The notes under the pieces are model-generated. The model was not told where the DNA came from. It did no database searches and saw only the letters and a list, made by a program, of their open reading frames with translations. From RHLJ01 sp040222455 (GTDB lineage Bacteria > Bacteroidota > Rhodothermia > Balneolales > Balneolaceae), in the NCBI GenBank assembly GCA_040222455.1, contig JAVKDD010000011.1:620001-684000 (forward strand): a stretch of 64,000 bases of DNA, written 5' to 3'. A program made the position numbers and the translations under genes. This document shows positions 19,092 to 29,000 of this stretch, piece after piece (the first letter of the stretch is position 1; every line of letters starts with the position of its first letter).

Positions 19092-20113
19092 TATTTGGCC
19101 TCCTGTTCATTTTTTTCATCCAATTCCAGTTTAACTTCATGCTGTTTGAATTGGAATTCATATTCTGATTTTTTTCTCGAAATTCGTGATGCATCTACTA
19201 ATTTTGCTCGTTCCACAAATTCCCTCGCATATTGATAGCATGTCCAGGCATCATCTAAGGTAGGGGTATATTTAGCAAATTTAACCATGTCAGAACGATT
19301 AAGTACTAAGCGAGTTTGTTTAATCATCTCATGATCGACACCAAAAGCATCTAAGTATCTGAAAAGTTCTCTTGAAGTAGATTCTAAAGCCGGGATATTG
19401 TAAAGGTTTTCGTAGTAGGTACGGATTGAATCGCTCAACGCTGAATAAAAATATTTATAGTCTTTTGTAAGAGGTAGATCATATTCATTTTTTAAAAAAT
19501 TTAGCGTTTGCTCTAGTTCAAAAAGTGGACTCTTGTAGGGTTCGAACTTTACATCCTCTTTTACCAGTTGTGAATTTGCTCTTTTCTTAAGAGTTAGATA
19601 AGTGAAAATTGCTGCTAAAATTAATGCTAAGATGATAATAGCCAGTGCCCATGGAAAGCCAGAAAATAAGAAAATTGGTTTAAGTGGTTTTAATTCGGCA
19701 TCATCGGAAGGAAGTACTGTTTTAAAATAAAGAGGAATAGGATTCGTAAAAATTATTGTTGTATCGGATGATGATACAAGCGTAACCATGAAAGGAGGGA
19801 GTGTGACATCCGTATTCCCAAAAAATTGTAACTGATAGAGAACACTATCTGCAAAATCAGTCACTCTAAACTTTTGGGTTTTTAATAACTCTAAAACGGG
19901 AGGAAAATCTGTTGAATCAGGAAACAGAACTCTATTATAAGGCTTATCTAATTGAAGTTTTATAGAAATATTAAATAGCTCGCCAACAGTAAGAGAATCT
20001 TTGTTGGTAGATGCAGAGCTATTTTGAGCAAATCCTGATGAAAAAGGCAAAAATAGCATTACTGCAATTAATAAAATAGGCCAGTACTTGATTCGAATAG
20101 TTTTCAAAATCAT
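19091..20113 (-). CDS. BatD/DUF4381-like membrane protein of the Bat locus
   Basis: A 340-residue protein with a signal peptide (cleavage around FSSGFAQ), a periplasmic domain of about 120 residues predicted to be mainly beta strands, one transmembrane helix at about 155-175 and a cytoplasmic helical domain with many charged residues. This layout resembles proteins that stand between DUF58 and BatA genes in Bacteroidota Bat loci (BatD or DUF4381 type). The sequence has no motif strong enough to name it alone; the assignment rests on topology and its coupling to batA (1-bp stop/start overlap). Confidence 0.6.
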   Translation of the reverse strand: MILKTIRIKYWPILLIAVMLFLPFSSGFAQNSSASTNKDSLTVGELFNISIKLQLDKPYNRVLFPDSTDFPPVLELLKTQKFRVTDFADSVLYQLQFFGNTDVTLPPFMVTLVSSSDTTIIFTNPIPLYFKTVLPSDDAELKPLKPIFLFSGFPWALAIIILALILAAIFTYLTLKKRANSQLVKEDVKFEPYKSPLFELEQTLNFLKNEYDLPLTKDYKYFYSALSDSIRTYYENLYNIPALESTSRELFRYLDAFGVDHEMIKQTRLVLNRSDMVKFAKYTPTLDDAWTCYQYAREFVERAKLVDASRISRKKSEYEFQFKQHEVKLELDEKNEQEAK

Positions 20114-20276
20114 CTACAAAATATTCTGTCTTTTTTAATAAATAACTAATCACATAAAATAGGACTAATCATACTAAATATGAGAACTTATTTAATCCCA
20201 AAATTTGTAAAAAAATGGTTTTTATGAAAAACTGCAATAAATTCGTATTCTTGCCCATTAAATTATCTACAGAAAT
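20114..20276. promoter_or_regulatory. Divergent intergenic region of the Bat genes and M23 peptidase gene
   Basis: 163 bp of very AT-rich DNA between divergently transcribed genes. It must contain both promoters. I see no unambiguous Bacteroidota-type -33/-7 pair or operator dyad. Confidence 0.4.
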
Positions 20277-21554
20277 ATGTATAGAAATTGGGTTAAAGGA
20301 ATATTAATAAGTGTTTTATCACTTGTCCTTTTTTCAGTGTGTTCTTTTATTGAGACTAATAAAATAGACTCAGTTGAAACACCATCAGTATTAATTGATT
20401 CTCTTGTTGAAATCGAAGAAGTAATCGTTTTTGATGAGTACGGATATGAAATGAGAAATGAATTCATAGTTGAGGATCGGGTAAAAAGAAATGAAAATTT
20501 ATACCTCATTTTAAGAGGATTAGATGTTACACCACAAGATATTCAAGAGATTGAAAAGCAATCTAAGGGTAAATTCAGCTCAAAAAGAATTCGTCCTGGG
20601 CAACGATATCTTGCATATCTAGATGAAGAGTCGAATGCACTTAAAAGATTAATTTTACATGACGATCTACTCGATTATGTAGTTTTTAATTTTGCGAATG
20701 AATTACGTGTTGAGCGAGGTAGAAAAGAAGTAACCACAAAAATTTCAGAGACTTCGGGTGTTATTACTTCTTCTTTATATGAAACGCTACTTGAAAATGG
20801 AGATGATCCATTACTAGGAAATAAGTTGAGTGAGATCTTTGGTTGGCAAATCGATTTTTTCCGTATCTATGAAAATGATTCATATAAGGTAATTTACGAA
20901 CAGCAATATGTTGATGGGGAGGCTTATGGTGTTGGTAAGATTTTAGCTGCCGAATTCCTCCATAAAGATAAGTCATTCGATGCATTTTATTTTGAGACAG
21001 ATGATCGGGCCGGATACTTTGACAACACAGGAAACGGTGTTCAAAAAGCACTTTTAAAAGCTCCATTTACATATTCACAAAGAGTAAGTTCAAATTTTTC
21101 ACATAATCGTTTTCACCCAGTATTAAAAGTTAGGAGACCGCATCATGGAGTTGATTATGCAGCACCATTAGGAACTCCAGTCATTTCAGTTGGAGATGGG
21201 GTGGTAACGGAATCTCAATACAGAGGGGCTAATGGAAATATTGTGAAAATACAACATAACAGTACCTACACAACAGCTTACTTGCATTTAAATGGATTTG
21301 CTCGTGGGATTAAAAAAGGAGTAAGAGTAAAACAAGGGCAAGTTATTGGTTATGTTGGGAAAACGGGAAGGGTGACCGGGGTTCATTTAGATTACAGAAT
21401 CTATAAAAACGATCAACCTGTAAATCCTTTAACTGTTAATTTACCTCCATCTAAAGCTATAACAGATGTGGAAAAAAGTGAGTTTTTAACTCAGGTAGAA
21501 AAATATAAGTTCCAACTTAGTCAGGTAGGAAAAGAGTATCTTGCTTCTAGCTAA
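20277..21554 (+). CDS. M23-family peptidoglycan endopeptidase (MepM-like) with altered HxH motif
   Basis: A 425-residue envelope protein starting with a signal or anchor segment (residues 8-24). The N-terminal region resembles the LysM/OapA-like part of MepM-type enzymes. The C-terminal M23 domain has His289 and Asp293 (HHGVDYA, metal ligands), His337 (AYLHLNG) and, where the family has HLH, the sequence His370-Leu-Asp372. In M23 enzymes the second His of HxH is a zinc ligand, so an Asp here is a conservative but notable change. Its substrate would be peptide crosslinks in peptidoglycan; a non-catalytic or altered role is possible. The gene lies on the opposite strand to the surrounding Bat genes. 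Confidence 0.83.
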   Translation: MYRNWVKGILISVLSLVLFSVCSFIETNKIDSVETPSVLIDSLVEIEEVIVFDEYGYEMRNEFIVEDRVKRNENLYLILRGLDVTPQDIQEIEKQSKGKFSSKRIRPGQRYLAYLDEESNALKRLILHDDLLDYVVFNFANELRVERGRKEVTTKISETSGVITSSLYETLLENGDDPLLGNKLSEIFGWQIDFFRIYENDSYKVIYEQQYVDGEAYGVGKILAAEFLHKDKSFDAFYFETDDRAGYFDNTGNGVQKALLKAPFTYSQRVSSNFSHNRFHPVLKVRRPHHGVDYAAPLGTPVISVGDGVVTESQYRGANGNIVKIQHNSTYTTAYLHLNGFARGIKKGVRVKQGQVIGYVGKTGRVTGVHLDYRIYKNDQPVNPLTVNLPPSKAITDVEKSEFLTQVEKYKFQLSQVGKEYLASS

Positions 21555-21563
21555 TTTAAGTAA

Positions 21564-22439
21564 TTAATAACGGCTCATTCTTCTTTGAAAGAAATTCATA
21601 AGCGGCCTTACATACGATTTATTAGTAGTTACATTAACTGCATCTACTTTCATTTTTAGAAGCGATTCATCTAACTGAAGTTTATGAATACTTTTTCTTT
21701 TCTTGTATTCATTCCTAATTTTTTGATTAGAAGTATCAATTAGCAACTCCTTTCCAGACTCAGCATCATGGAAGGGGACCAGGCCTAAATCTGGAAGCTC
21801 ATTTTCAAATGGATCGTTTATTATTATGCTAACAAGATCATGTTTTTGATTTGTTATGCGTAGTTGTTTTTCAAAATTCTCGTCTTGAAAATCTGAAGCA
21901 AGAACTACAATGGCTCGCCGGTCTAAAAGTCGATTTACGTAGCTTAAGGCATCAGCAATTTTCGTACCCCGACCTTTTGGAGAGGTAGTATAAAGTTCTC
22001 TAATTAAACGAAGTACATGGGTTCTACCTTTCTTAGGTGGAACCACTTTTTCTATTATATCACTGAAGAGAACTAACCCTACTTTATCACCATTTTTAAT
22101 GGCGCTGAATGCAAGAACTGCTGAAATTTCTATCGCAACTTCCATCTTCCTTTGATGGTTGCTTCCGAACATTCCACTTGCTGAAATATCTACGCAAAGC
22201 ATAAGAGTTTGCTCACGCTCTTCTTCAAAAATCTTAATGAATGGCTCACCAGTTCGGGCAGTAACATTCCAGTCTATTTGCCGGATGTCATCTCCATAAT
22301 TATAAGCTCTAACCTCTGAGAAAGCCATTCCTCGACCTTTAAAAGCAGATTGATATTCTCCACCAAAAAGAGTGTTTACCAATCCTTTAGTTTGGATTTC
22401 AAGCTTGCGAATTTTTTTTAATACTTCTTTAGAAATCAT
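21564..22439 (-). CDS. DUF58 / VWA-like protein (MoxR-associated)
   Basis: This 291-residue protein has the DUF58 core: GRGMAFSEVRAYNYGDDIRQID followed by WNVTAR, then a VWA-like fold with CVDISASG and KNGDKVGLVLFSD. In Bacteroidota these genes normally follow a MoxR AAA+ ATPase and precede batA. Here no moxR is adjacent: the upstream side is a 343-bp gap ahead of the DUF11 locus. An oppositely oriented M23 gene separates it from the BatD-like/batA pair. A role in envelope maintenance together with Bat proteins is inferred from the family. Confidence 0.85.
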   Translation of the reverse strand: MISKEVLKKIRKLEIQTKGLVNTLFGGEYQSAFKGRGMAFSEVRAYNYGDDIRQIDWNVTARTGEPFIKIFEEEREQTLMLCVDISASGMFGSNHQRKMEVAIEISAVLAFSAIKNGDKVGLVLFSDIIEKVVPPKKGRTHVLRLIRELYTTSPKGRGTKIADALSYVNRLLDRRAIVVLASDFQDENFEKQLRITNQKHDLVSIIINDPFENELPDLGLVPFHDAESGKELLIDTSNQKIRNEYKKRKSIHKLQLDESLLKMKVDAVNVTTNKSYVRPLMNFFQRRMSRY

Positions 22440-22782
22440 AATTCTTTTAGAAGATAATATATGAGTAACAAAGATTATTTAGAAGTAAAAAGGTGTTCAA
22501 CTTAAAAATTAATTTAATAATATAATTAAGGGAATAATATAAAATATAATTATAGATATAATATTAGTTGGTCATTTACTTTTATTTTCAAGTTATCTCA
22601 AAACAATTATTAGAAAAAATCAAGCTAAATTAAGCTAAAAACGCCTATTTCAGTTAGGGTTCTCTAATCTTCAAGTCATTCTTTTACGCTTCTTCATTAA
22701 GCTCATCTAATCCTGATTAATAGTACTGGTTGGTATTTTAAGACATTCCAAAAATGGGTTTAATATTAATCAACCAAGTGTC
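22440..22782. promoter_or_regulatory. Upstream region of the DUF11 surface-protein locus
   Basis: A 343-bp gap between the divergent DUF58 gene and the 161-aa gene. The part at about 22500-22590 is almost pure A/T, which could favour bending or act as an UP-like element for strong transcription. An imperfect dyad GGTT..AATATTAA..AACC lies at about 22757-22776, just before the first ATG. No gene, RNA or clear Bacteroidota promoter motif could be recognised. Confidence 0.4.
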
Positions 22783-23268
22783 ATGAAAAACAAATCAATT
22801 TTTTTACTAATAATTTTGCTGGGTTTAGCTGGGCAATCATTTGCACAGCAAAGTAATGGGATTTCATCTGTTCTTGAAGTCTTTAAAGTCACCGTTGATG
22901 CTGATGGTGAAGAAGTAATAGCAGAAACTACTGAAGTATCGCCGGGGGATTTGATTGAGTACCGGCTTACATATGCAAACATTTTGGACAATAGCATAAC
23001 TCAACTTTTTCCGATTCTTCCAATTCCAATTGGTATGGAATATCAACTTGAGTCTGCAACTCCAAGCTTAGAGGGTGCCAGCCTCTCAAATTCTGGCAAC
23101 ACTTTCCAAAGACTACCCTTAACTCGTCAAGTGCGACAACCTGACGGAACCACAGTAGAAGAAATGGTTCCGAGCCGTGAATATCGAAGGCTACGCTGGA
23201 TGGTTCCGTCACTCGAAGCAGGGGAACAAGTCATTCTTGTCGCCAGAGTTAAGGTGATAAATAACTAG
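22783..23268 (+). CDS. Small secreted protein consisting of a single DUF11-like domain
   Basis: The 161-residue product has a clear signal peptide (cleavage after QSFAQ, about residue 22). The rest is one beta-sandwich-like unit with VSPGDLIEYRLTYANI near its start and AGEQVILVARVKV at its end. These match the landmarks of the last domain of the 913-aa protein (APGDSVYYKIVITNNG...TIIFKVKLNE) and of the 2818-aa protein (LPGENLTYTITYINNG...TVTYTVKIDE), so it looks like a free-standing copy of that terminal module. It ends 4 bp before the next gene and is first in the putative operon. Its function is unknown; a chaperone, cap or minor subunit role is speculation. Confidence 0.75.
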   Translation: MKNKSIFLLIILLGLAGQSFAQQSNGISSVLEVFKVTVDADGEEVIAETTEVSPGDLIEYRLTYANILDNSITQLFPILPIPIGMEYQLESATPSLEGASLSNSGNTFQRLPLTRQVRQPDGTTVEEMVPSREYRRLRWMVPSLEAGEQVILVARVKVINN

Positions 23269-23272
23269 TCTT

Positions 23273-26014
23273 ATGGAAAATCAAACAAACAACAAATCAA
23301 TAATTCAAAACCTAAACAGGATTGAAAAAATGAAAACAAACAAAACAAGCACAATGCTAAACAAGACTTCACGTCTTGTTGGATTGTTTTTGGTTTTAGG
23401 TGTTCTAATGGGCCTTTCATCGATGGATGTATTTGCTCAGGTACCACCAGCCAATACAACAATCGGTAACCAGGCGTCTGCTACTTACACCGATGGTGGA
23501 GGAAACTCACGCTCTGTAACGTCAAACACTGTTGAGACTGTAGTACAACAAGTATATGCAGTTGATATAAGTGATGGACTAACCAAAACTGTAAGTGATG
23601 GGGGGCAAGTACAGTATCCTCATATTATCACTAACAATGGTAACGGACCAGATTCGTTTACAATTACAGCTACCGACTCAACCGGTGGTACAGATATATT
23701 CGATTTCGATAATATTGTAATTTATCCAGATGCTGATCTTGATGGAGTTCCTGATAGTTTTACAGCTATCTCAACTACTCCTACAGTTCCGGCTGGTGGA
23801 TCATTCGGTATTGTTATCGTAGTAACTGCTCCAGCAACTGAAGATGATGGAGATAATGCGATCCTTAACGTAACTGCCACAAGTACGGGTAATGGTAGTG
23901 TATCAGATTCTGCACAAGATGAAGCTGTAATTAGAGATGGTGCAGTAATTGATGTACAGAAGTCTTTCAGTAAATCTACTGCGTCAGCTGGTGAGACAAT
24001 TAAAGTTACTTTTAGATTTAGTAACAATGGTAATGCTGCTGCTACTAATTTAGATGTTCGTGATCCGCTCCCATTAAACATGACATATGTTACAGGAACT
24101 GGTCTATGGAGTGGTTCAGGAACTACTCTTGGTGATGCAGCAGGTTCAGGTGATGATCCTTCTGGAATTACATACGAATTTGATGGAACAGCATCTCAAG
24201 ATTCTGTTTTAGCAATTATAGCTAATTTAGGTGCTGGACAATCTGGAACGTTAACATTTGATGTTCTTATTGGATCCGTTTCTGGTACTACATTGTCTAA
24301 CACGGCTCAGTTCAGATATGATTCTGAAACTTTTGTAAATACAAATACTGCTAAAGTTACTATTGGTGATTCTTATGATGTAATCATCGATCCAGGTGTA
24401 GTTACAGATTCTCCAGATACAGTGGCAATTACCGCTAAACCGCAAGGTTCTCAAATTGAGTTTGTAAACGCATTTATAAATAATGGTACTACTACCGATG
24501 TATTTAACCTTACAATATCTGAAGTAGTTGGTTTCGAATATCCTACTGGGACTACTTTTGTACTTCTTAAAAGTGATGGATCAGGTGGAGCATTAAATCC
24601 ATTTACCGATACAAATAACGATGGTATCCCAGATACAGGTCCTGTTTCAGCAGGTGGTACAATTCAAGTTATCTTACAAGTAAACCTTCCTGCAAGTGCT
24701 GATGATAGTGGCCCATTTGTAATTTCAAAAACTGCTACTTCAATTAATGATGTAACTAAGAGTGCAACATTATTCGACAAGTTAGATGGAATTACAGCTA
24801 ACTCAGTTGATTTAACAAATAACAGAGTTGCAGCTCCAGGTGTACCTGGTTTTGGTGCAGGTCCTGGTGGTGTTGGCGCTCCTGACTCTACTATTTCTAC
24901 CGATCCTGGAAATACTGTACGGTTTACTCTAATTGTAAATAATACAAGTACTACTAATAGCGACTCTTATGATATTTCGCTAAATGGTGGTTCTATTCCA
25001 GCTAGCTGGTCTGTAGTATTTAAAGATCCTAATAATGGTAATAGTGTTATAACTAATACAGGCTTAATAGCTGCCAGTGGTAATAAAGAAATAACAGCTG
25101 AAATCGTTATTCCTGCAGGATTTGCTCCTGGAGATTATGACGCTTTGATCAATGTGTTATCTCCTACTAGTGGTGCAACTGATACAATTAGAGATCGAGT
25201 TACTGTTAATACAGATCGTAACATCTCTTTAGTAGCTAACCAAAACGGTCAGATTTTCCCAGGTGGTTCTAAGGAATATGCACATACACTTAGAATTGAC
25301 TCTAACGTAGACGAAAATGATTCTGGAACTCCAAATCCATCATCACTTCGTTTATCAGTTGCTAATTCTCAAGCAAACGGATTTACTGCAATTGTTTACT
25401 GGGATAAAGACAATTCTGGTAACATTAGTACTGGTGATTCTGTTCTTACTAATGTTGGAGCAACAGCAGGTAATCTAGATGTTCCTTCAATAGGTTCTCT
25501 ATCATTTGGTGATGAAGTAAACTTCGTAATCAAAGTTACAGCAGGTACTGGTGTAAAAGATGGAGTTACTAATACAACTACTATTACAATTACTGATAAC
25601 AATGGTGAAGTTTCATCAGTTGCTAACGCTGATATCACTAAAGTAGTAGCAGGTCTTTTAGTTCTTGAGAAATCTCAAGCATCAGATACTACTGGTTTCC
25701 TAAATGGTTCTGGTACTGATCCATTCTCTATTGACCCATTAACTGCAGCACCAGGCGATTCTGTGTATTACAAAATCGTGATCACAAATAATGGTGCTGC
25801 TACTGTTGATGATGTCGAAATCGTTGATACCACTCCTTCATATACAGTAATGAGAGGAACTGTAGTAGTATTTGGAGATATCGATCCAGGTGGAGCAGAC
25901 CCGGCAATAACTGAACCGGGTGATGGAAATGCTGGTGCAATCCGTGTGGAAGCAGCTGATCTAGCACCATATGAGACCTTTACTATCATATTTAAGGTAA
26001 AACTTAACGAATAA
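23273..26014 (+). CDS. Secreted DUF11-repeat surface protein, putative major subunit
   Basis: A protein of up to 913 residues. ATG at 23330 (894 residues) gives a standard signal peptide (MKTNKTSTMLNKTSRLVG... cleaved after DVFAQ) and is preferred over ATG at 23273. After an N-terminal IGNQASATYTD...SNTVET motif, several DUF11-like beta domains follow, for example VQKSFSKSTASAGETIKVTF around residue 225. The last domain starts at AGLLVLEKSQ. The protein is rich in Thr, Asn, Ser, Gly and Asp, and apart from one Asp-rich DNNDGIPD-like loop I see no enzyme motif. Codons look biased to GGT, GCT, ACT, GTT and CCT compared with neighbours, which suggests high expression. It lacks a Por-type sorting tail. 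A hairpin terminator follows. Confidence 0.8.
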   Translation: MENQTNNKSIIQNLNRIEKMKTNKTSTMLNKTSRLVGLFLVLGVLMGLSSMDVFAQVPPANTTIGNQASATYTDGGGNSRSVTSNTVETVVQQVYAVDISDGLTKTVSDGGQVQYPHIITNNGNGPDSFTITATDSTGGTDIFDFDNIVIYPDADLDGVPDSFTAISTTPTVPAGGSFGIVIVVTAPATEDDGDNAILNVTATSTGNGSVSDSAQDEAVIRDGAVIDVQKSFSKSTASAGETIKVTFRFSNNGNAAATNLDVRDPLPLNMTYVTGTGLWSGSGTTLGDAAGSGDDPSGITYEFDGTASQDSVLAIIANLGAGQSGTLTFDVLIGSVSGTTLSNTAQFRYDSETFVNTNTAKVTIGDSYDVIIDPGVVTDSPDTVAITAKPQGSQIEFVNAFINNGTTTDVFNLTISEVVGFEYPTGTTFVLLKSDGSGGALNPFTDTNNDGIPDTGPVSAGGTIQVILQVNLPASADDSGPFVISKTATSINDVTKSATLFDKLDGITANSVDLTNNRVAAPGVPGFGAGPGGVGAPDSTISTDPGNTVRFTLIVNNTSTTNSDSYDISLNGGSIPASWSVVFKDPNNGNSVITNTGLIAASGNKEITAEIVIPAGFAPGDYDALINVLSPTSGATDTIRDRVTVNTDRNISLVANQNGQIFPGGSKEYAHTLRIDSNVDENDSGTPNPSSLRLSVANSQANGFTAIVYWDKDNSGNISTGDSVLTNVGATAGNLDVPSIGSLSFGDEVNFVIKVTAGTGVKDGVTNTTTITITDNNGEVSSVANADITKVVAGLLVLEKSQASDTTGFLNGSGTDPFSIDPLTAAPGDSVYYKIVITNNGAATVDDVEIVDTTPSYTVMRGTVVVFGDIDPGGADPAITEPGDGNAGAIRVEAADLAPYETFTIIFKVKLNE

Positions 26015-26030
26015 TTCTTAACCCAGACAT

Positions 26031-26060
26031 GAGGAAGAGGGTGAAACCTCTTCCTTCTTT
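26031..26060 (+). terminator. Hairpin terminator or attenuator inside the DUF11 locus
   Basis: The stem GGAAGAGG (26033-26040) and CCTCTTCC (26047-26054) enclose a GTGAAA loop and are followed by TTCTTTTT. It lies 16 bp after the 913-aa gene and 14 bp before the GTG of the 2416-aa gene. It probably stops most transcripts after the first two genes and lets some read through to the giant genes. Confidence 0.8.
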
Positions 26061-26073
26061 TTAAACAAATTTA

Positions 26074-29000
26074 GTGCAGAAATTTCTACTACATATCTCA
26101 TTTTTAATACTCCTGTTAGCAGGTGTAGGAGAGATATATGCACAAGATACAAGTGGACCTGCACCCGATGGTTTTGAGATTACGAATACTGCAACTGCTA
26201 GCTATGTTGATACCAGCGGGGAAATAGTAGAATTAGAGGCCTCATCAAATACCGTAGTACTTATTGTGAAGTACGAACTAGATATGCTTCCTAATAATTT
26301 GATACAAACTTTGAGAGGAAGAACTGTCTCATTAACTCACATATTAACTAATAAAAGTGATGAAAATGTTACAATAGACCTATCTATTGCTAATACTGCA
26401 GGAGATGATTTTGATCTTCAAAATATTAGATTCACAAATACTAATAAATCTACAGGATCATCACCAAGTAAAGCTTTAGTCTCCGATTTAGAAACAGTTG
26501 TTTCTTTAGTACCTGGAGAAAGCTTTGAATTCACATATGCTGGAGAAGTTGACCAAAGTATAGAAGGACAAATAGAATCGATTATTCGAATTGTTGGGAT
26601 ACCCAGAGAAGGGGGTAATACCGTAGTAAACACTGATACAATTAGAACACTGAATGGCACGAAGATTGATTTAATTAAAAACTTAGATGACGAAGGGAAA
26701 GAATTAGAACAAGGGGAAACGTTTACATATACATTAAGAGGAGAAAATACTGGTGATATAACTGCATATGGTAGAGATGTTACGCTAGATGGATTTGCTG
26801 ATAATAAAGTAGTTCTACTGGATTCAGTTCCGGCAAATCTAACATTCACGAATTTCGAAAGTGTAGATTCTGGTATACCATTCTATCATACGTTTGGAAG
26901 CAGCGAATTTGAATTCCTTTCAACCTTGCCCCCAAACCTAGAAGATATAGACGTTATTGGTGTATTATTTGATTCAATCGCTGTTGGTCAATCTTTTGAT
27001 GCCGTTTTTAGAGTTAAAATAAATGAAGGCGCTATTGGACAGATTTCTAATGTTGCCTTTGTAGATTATCTCGATTCTGAAGGAGATACCGTTACAACAA
27101 CTGCATCTGATTCTGTTATGATTGAATTAGAAGGAACAGCATCAATCAATTATTTTACAGATGACGACTTTTTGCAACCAACAAGCACTTCTTCGATAGG
27201 ACAGCCCCTATTTATTCAGGCAAATGCGAGTCTTTGTAATGAAAACTCAACAAGGATCGAACGAGTAACTATTGAGATAGCATCTACACTTTCTGGAGAT
27301 TTAGAATCGTACATCGGTGTTGAAACAGGTAGAAATACGGGAATATTTAGGATTCAGGAGGATGTTCCCACTAGAAATTCGGTTGATTTTCCTGTGGTTC
27401 AATCAAATAAAATCCTTGAAGTTATGGTTGAGGATGAGCTAGTAGCTGAACTTAAATGTGCAGGATTAATTCAATCTGGTGCAACGGGTAGGATTACTGC
27501 TTTATTAACAGTAGACGTTTTTGGAACTGTGTATGATACTGAATCAAATGACCCGGTTGCTGGTGCCACAGTACAAATAATTGATGTAACCGGACAAGGA
27601 AATGGTGGAAATGCTGGCGGATTAGCAGCCACATTCGCAGTGGATGGTACAACTCCAATTGAAAACGCACAAATAACAGGAGACGATGGTAGGTTCTCTT
27701 ACCCATTTGTACTTCCAAGTACGTATAGGATTGAAGTAATTCCACCTGATAAATATAATTTCCCTTCTGAAGTTGGAATCGCCTTTCAACCTACCGACCG
27801 AGAGACGGATTCGGTAGCTTCCTACGGGTTAGAATTTACACTAGAAAATACTGCACAAGCCGTTGATTTAGATATTCCAATTGACGGCCAAGCTATAAAT
27901 GTTCTTTTCTCTGATAAGAAAGTAGATAAAACAATAGCTGAGATCGGAGATTACCTAAATTATTCTGTAGAAGTTAGGAGTGAAGCAGTAAATACAGTTC
28001 ACAATCTGGTAATTGAAGATGATCTCCCATTGGGCTTCGAATATGTAATGGGAACCGCAAGAATTAACGATATAAAAACAGATGATCCTGTTGGTGGTAA
28101 AGGTCCAACATTAATGTTTACAGTAGATTCATTAGAATCTGGAAATACAGTATCCGTAAAGTACCGTGTTTTGGTTGGTCCAGGAGCCCAAAAAGGAGAT
28201 GGAATAAACACCGCTTTAGCTTCATCAGATGAGCTAATTGCCAGATCAAGTAATAGAGCAAGAGTGGAAGTTGAAGTGAGAGGTGGAGTATTTAGTGATG
28301 ATGGGTACATATTCGGTAAGGTATTTACTGACTTTAACAGAAATGATATACAAGACGAAGGTGATTTAGGAATTCCAGGAGTACGCTTGTATATGGAAAA
28401 TGGTACTTTTGTAATTACAGACGTTGAAGGTAATTATACCATGTATGGAGTAAAACCAAACAAACATGTTCTAAAGTTAGACAATACTACGCTTCCTAAA
28501 GGGGCTACACTTTCAATACTTGATAACCGACATGCAAATGATCCATCAAGTAGATTTGTAGATCTAAAGAAAGGGGAGTTCCATAGAGCAGACTTTGCAG
28601 TGTGTAATTGCGATACTGGGTCAATATTGGTTGAAGTTCAAAAAAGGATTGATGCTTTAAGAGGGCAAAATAATGAACTTCAAAACTCAATAAGTCAAAA
28701 TTTTAGTATTGAAGATCGAAAATATAGTGGTGGGTCATCAAGAAATCAGGCAAGTGGTACAGTTGGTAATGGAAAGAATGGAGCTTTAGTAAATGCAAAT
28801 GGCCTTCCACCTGAAACTGCTCAGGAAGCAGCAGAACTTGAATTAGAATTAATAGAAAAACATAAGGCAGACTCCCTTAAATATGCCAGTAATTTAAAGC
28901 CAAAATTTACGCTCGAAGAGTTAATTCGGAATCAAAATAATGAGCTTGGTTTTCTTAATATTGCTGATGGAGATACAATCAGTGCATCGCAGAAAAATAT

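Noticed and set aside
23273..23329. N-terminal 19 residues of the 913-aa gene as a real extension
   Set aside because: They would place a hydrophilic stretch ahead of a standard signal peptide; ATG 23330 gives the normal arrangement, so the longer form is kept only as an alternative.
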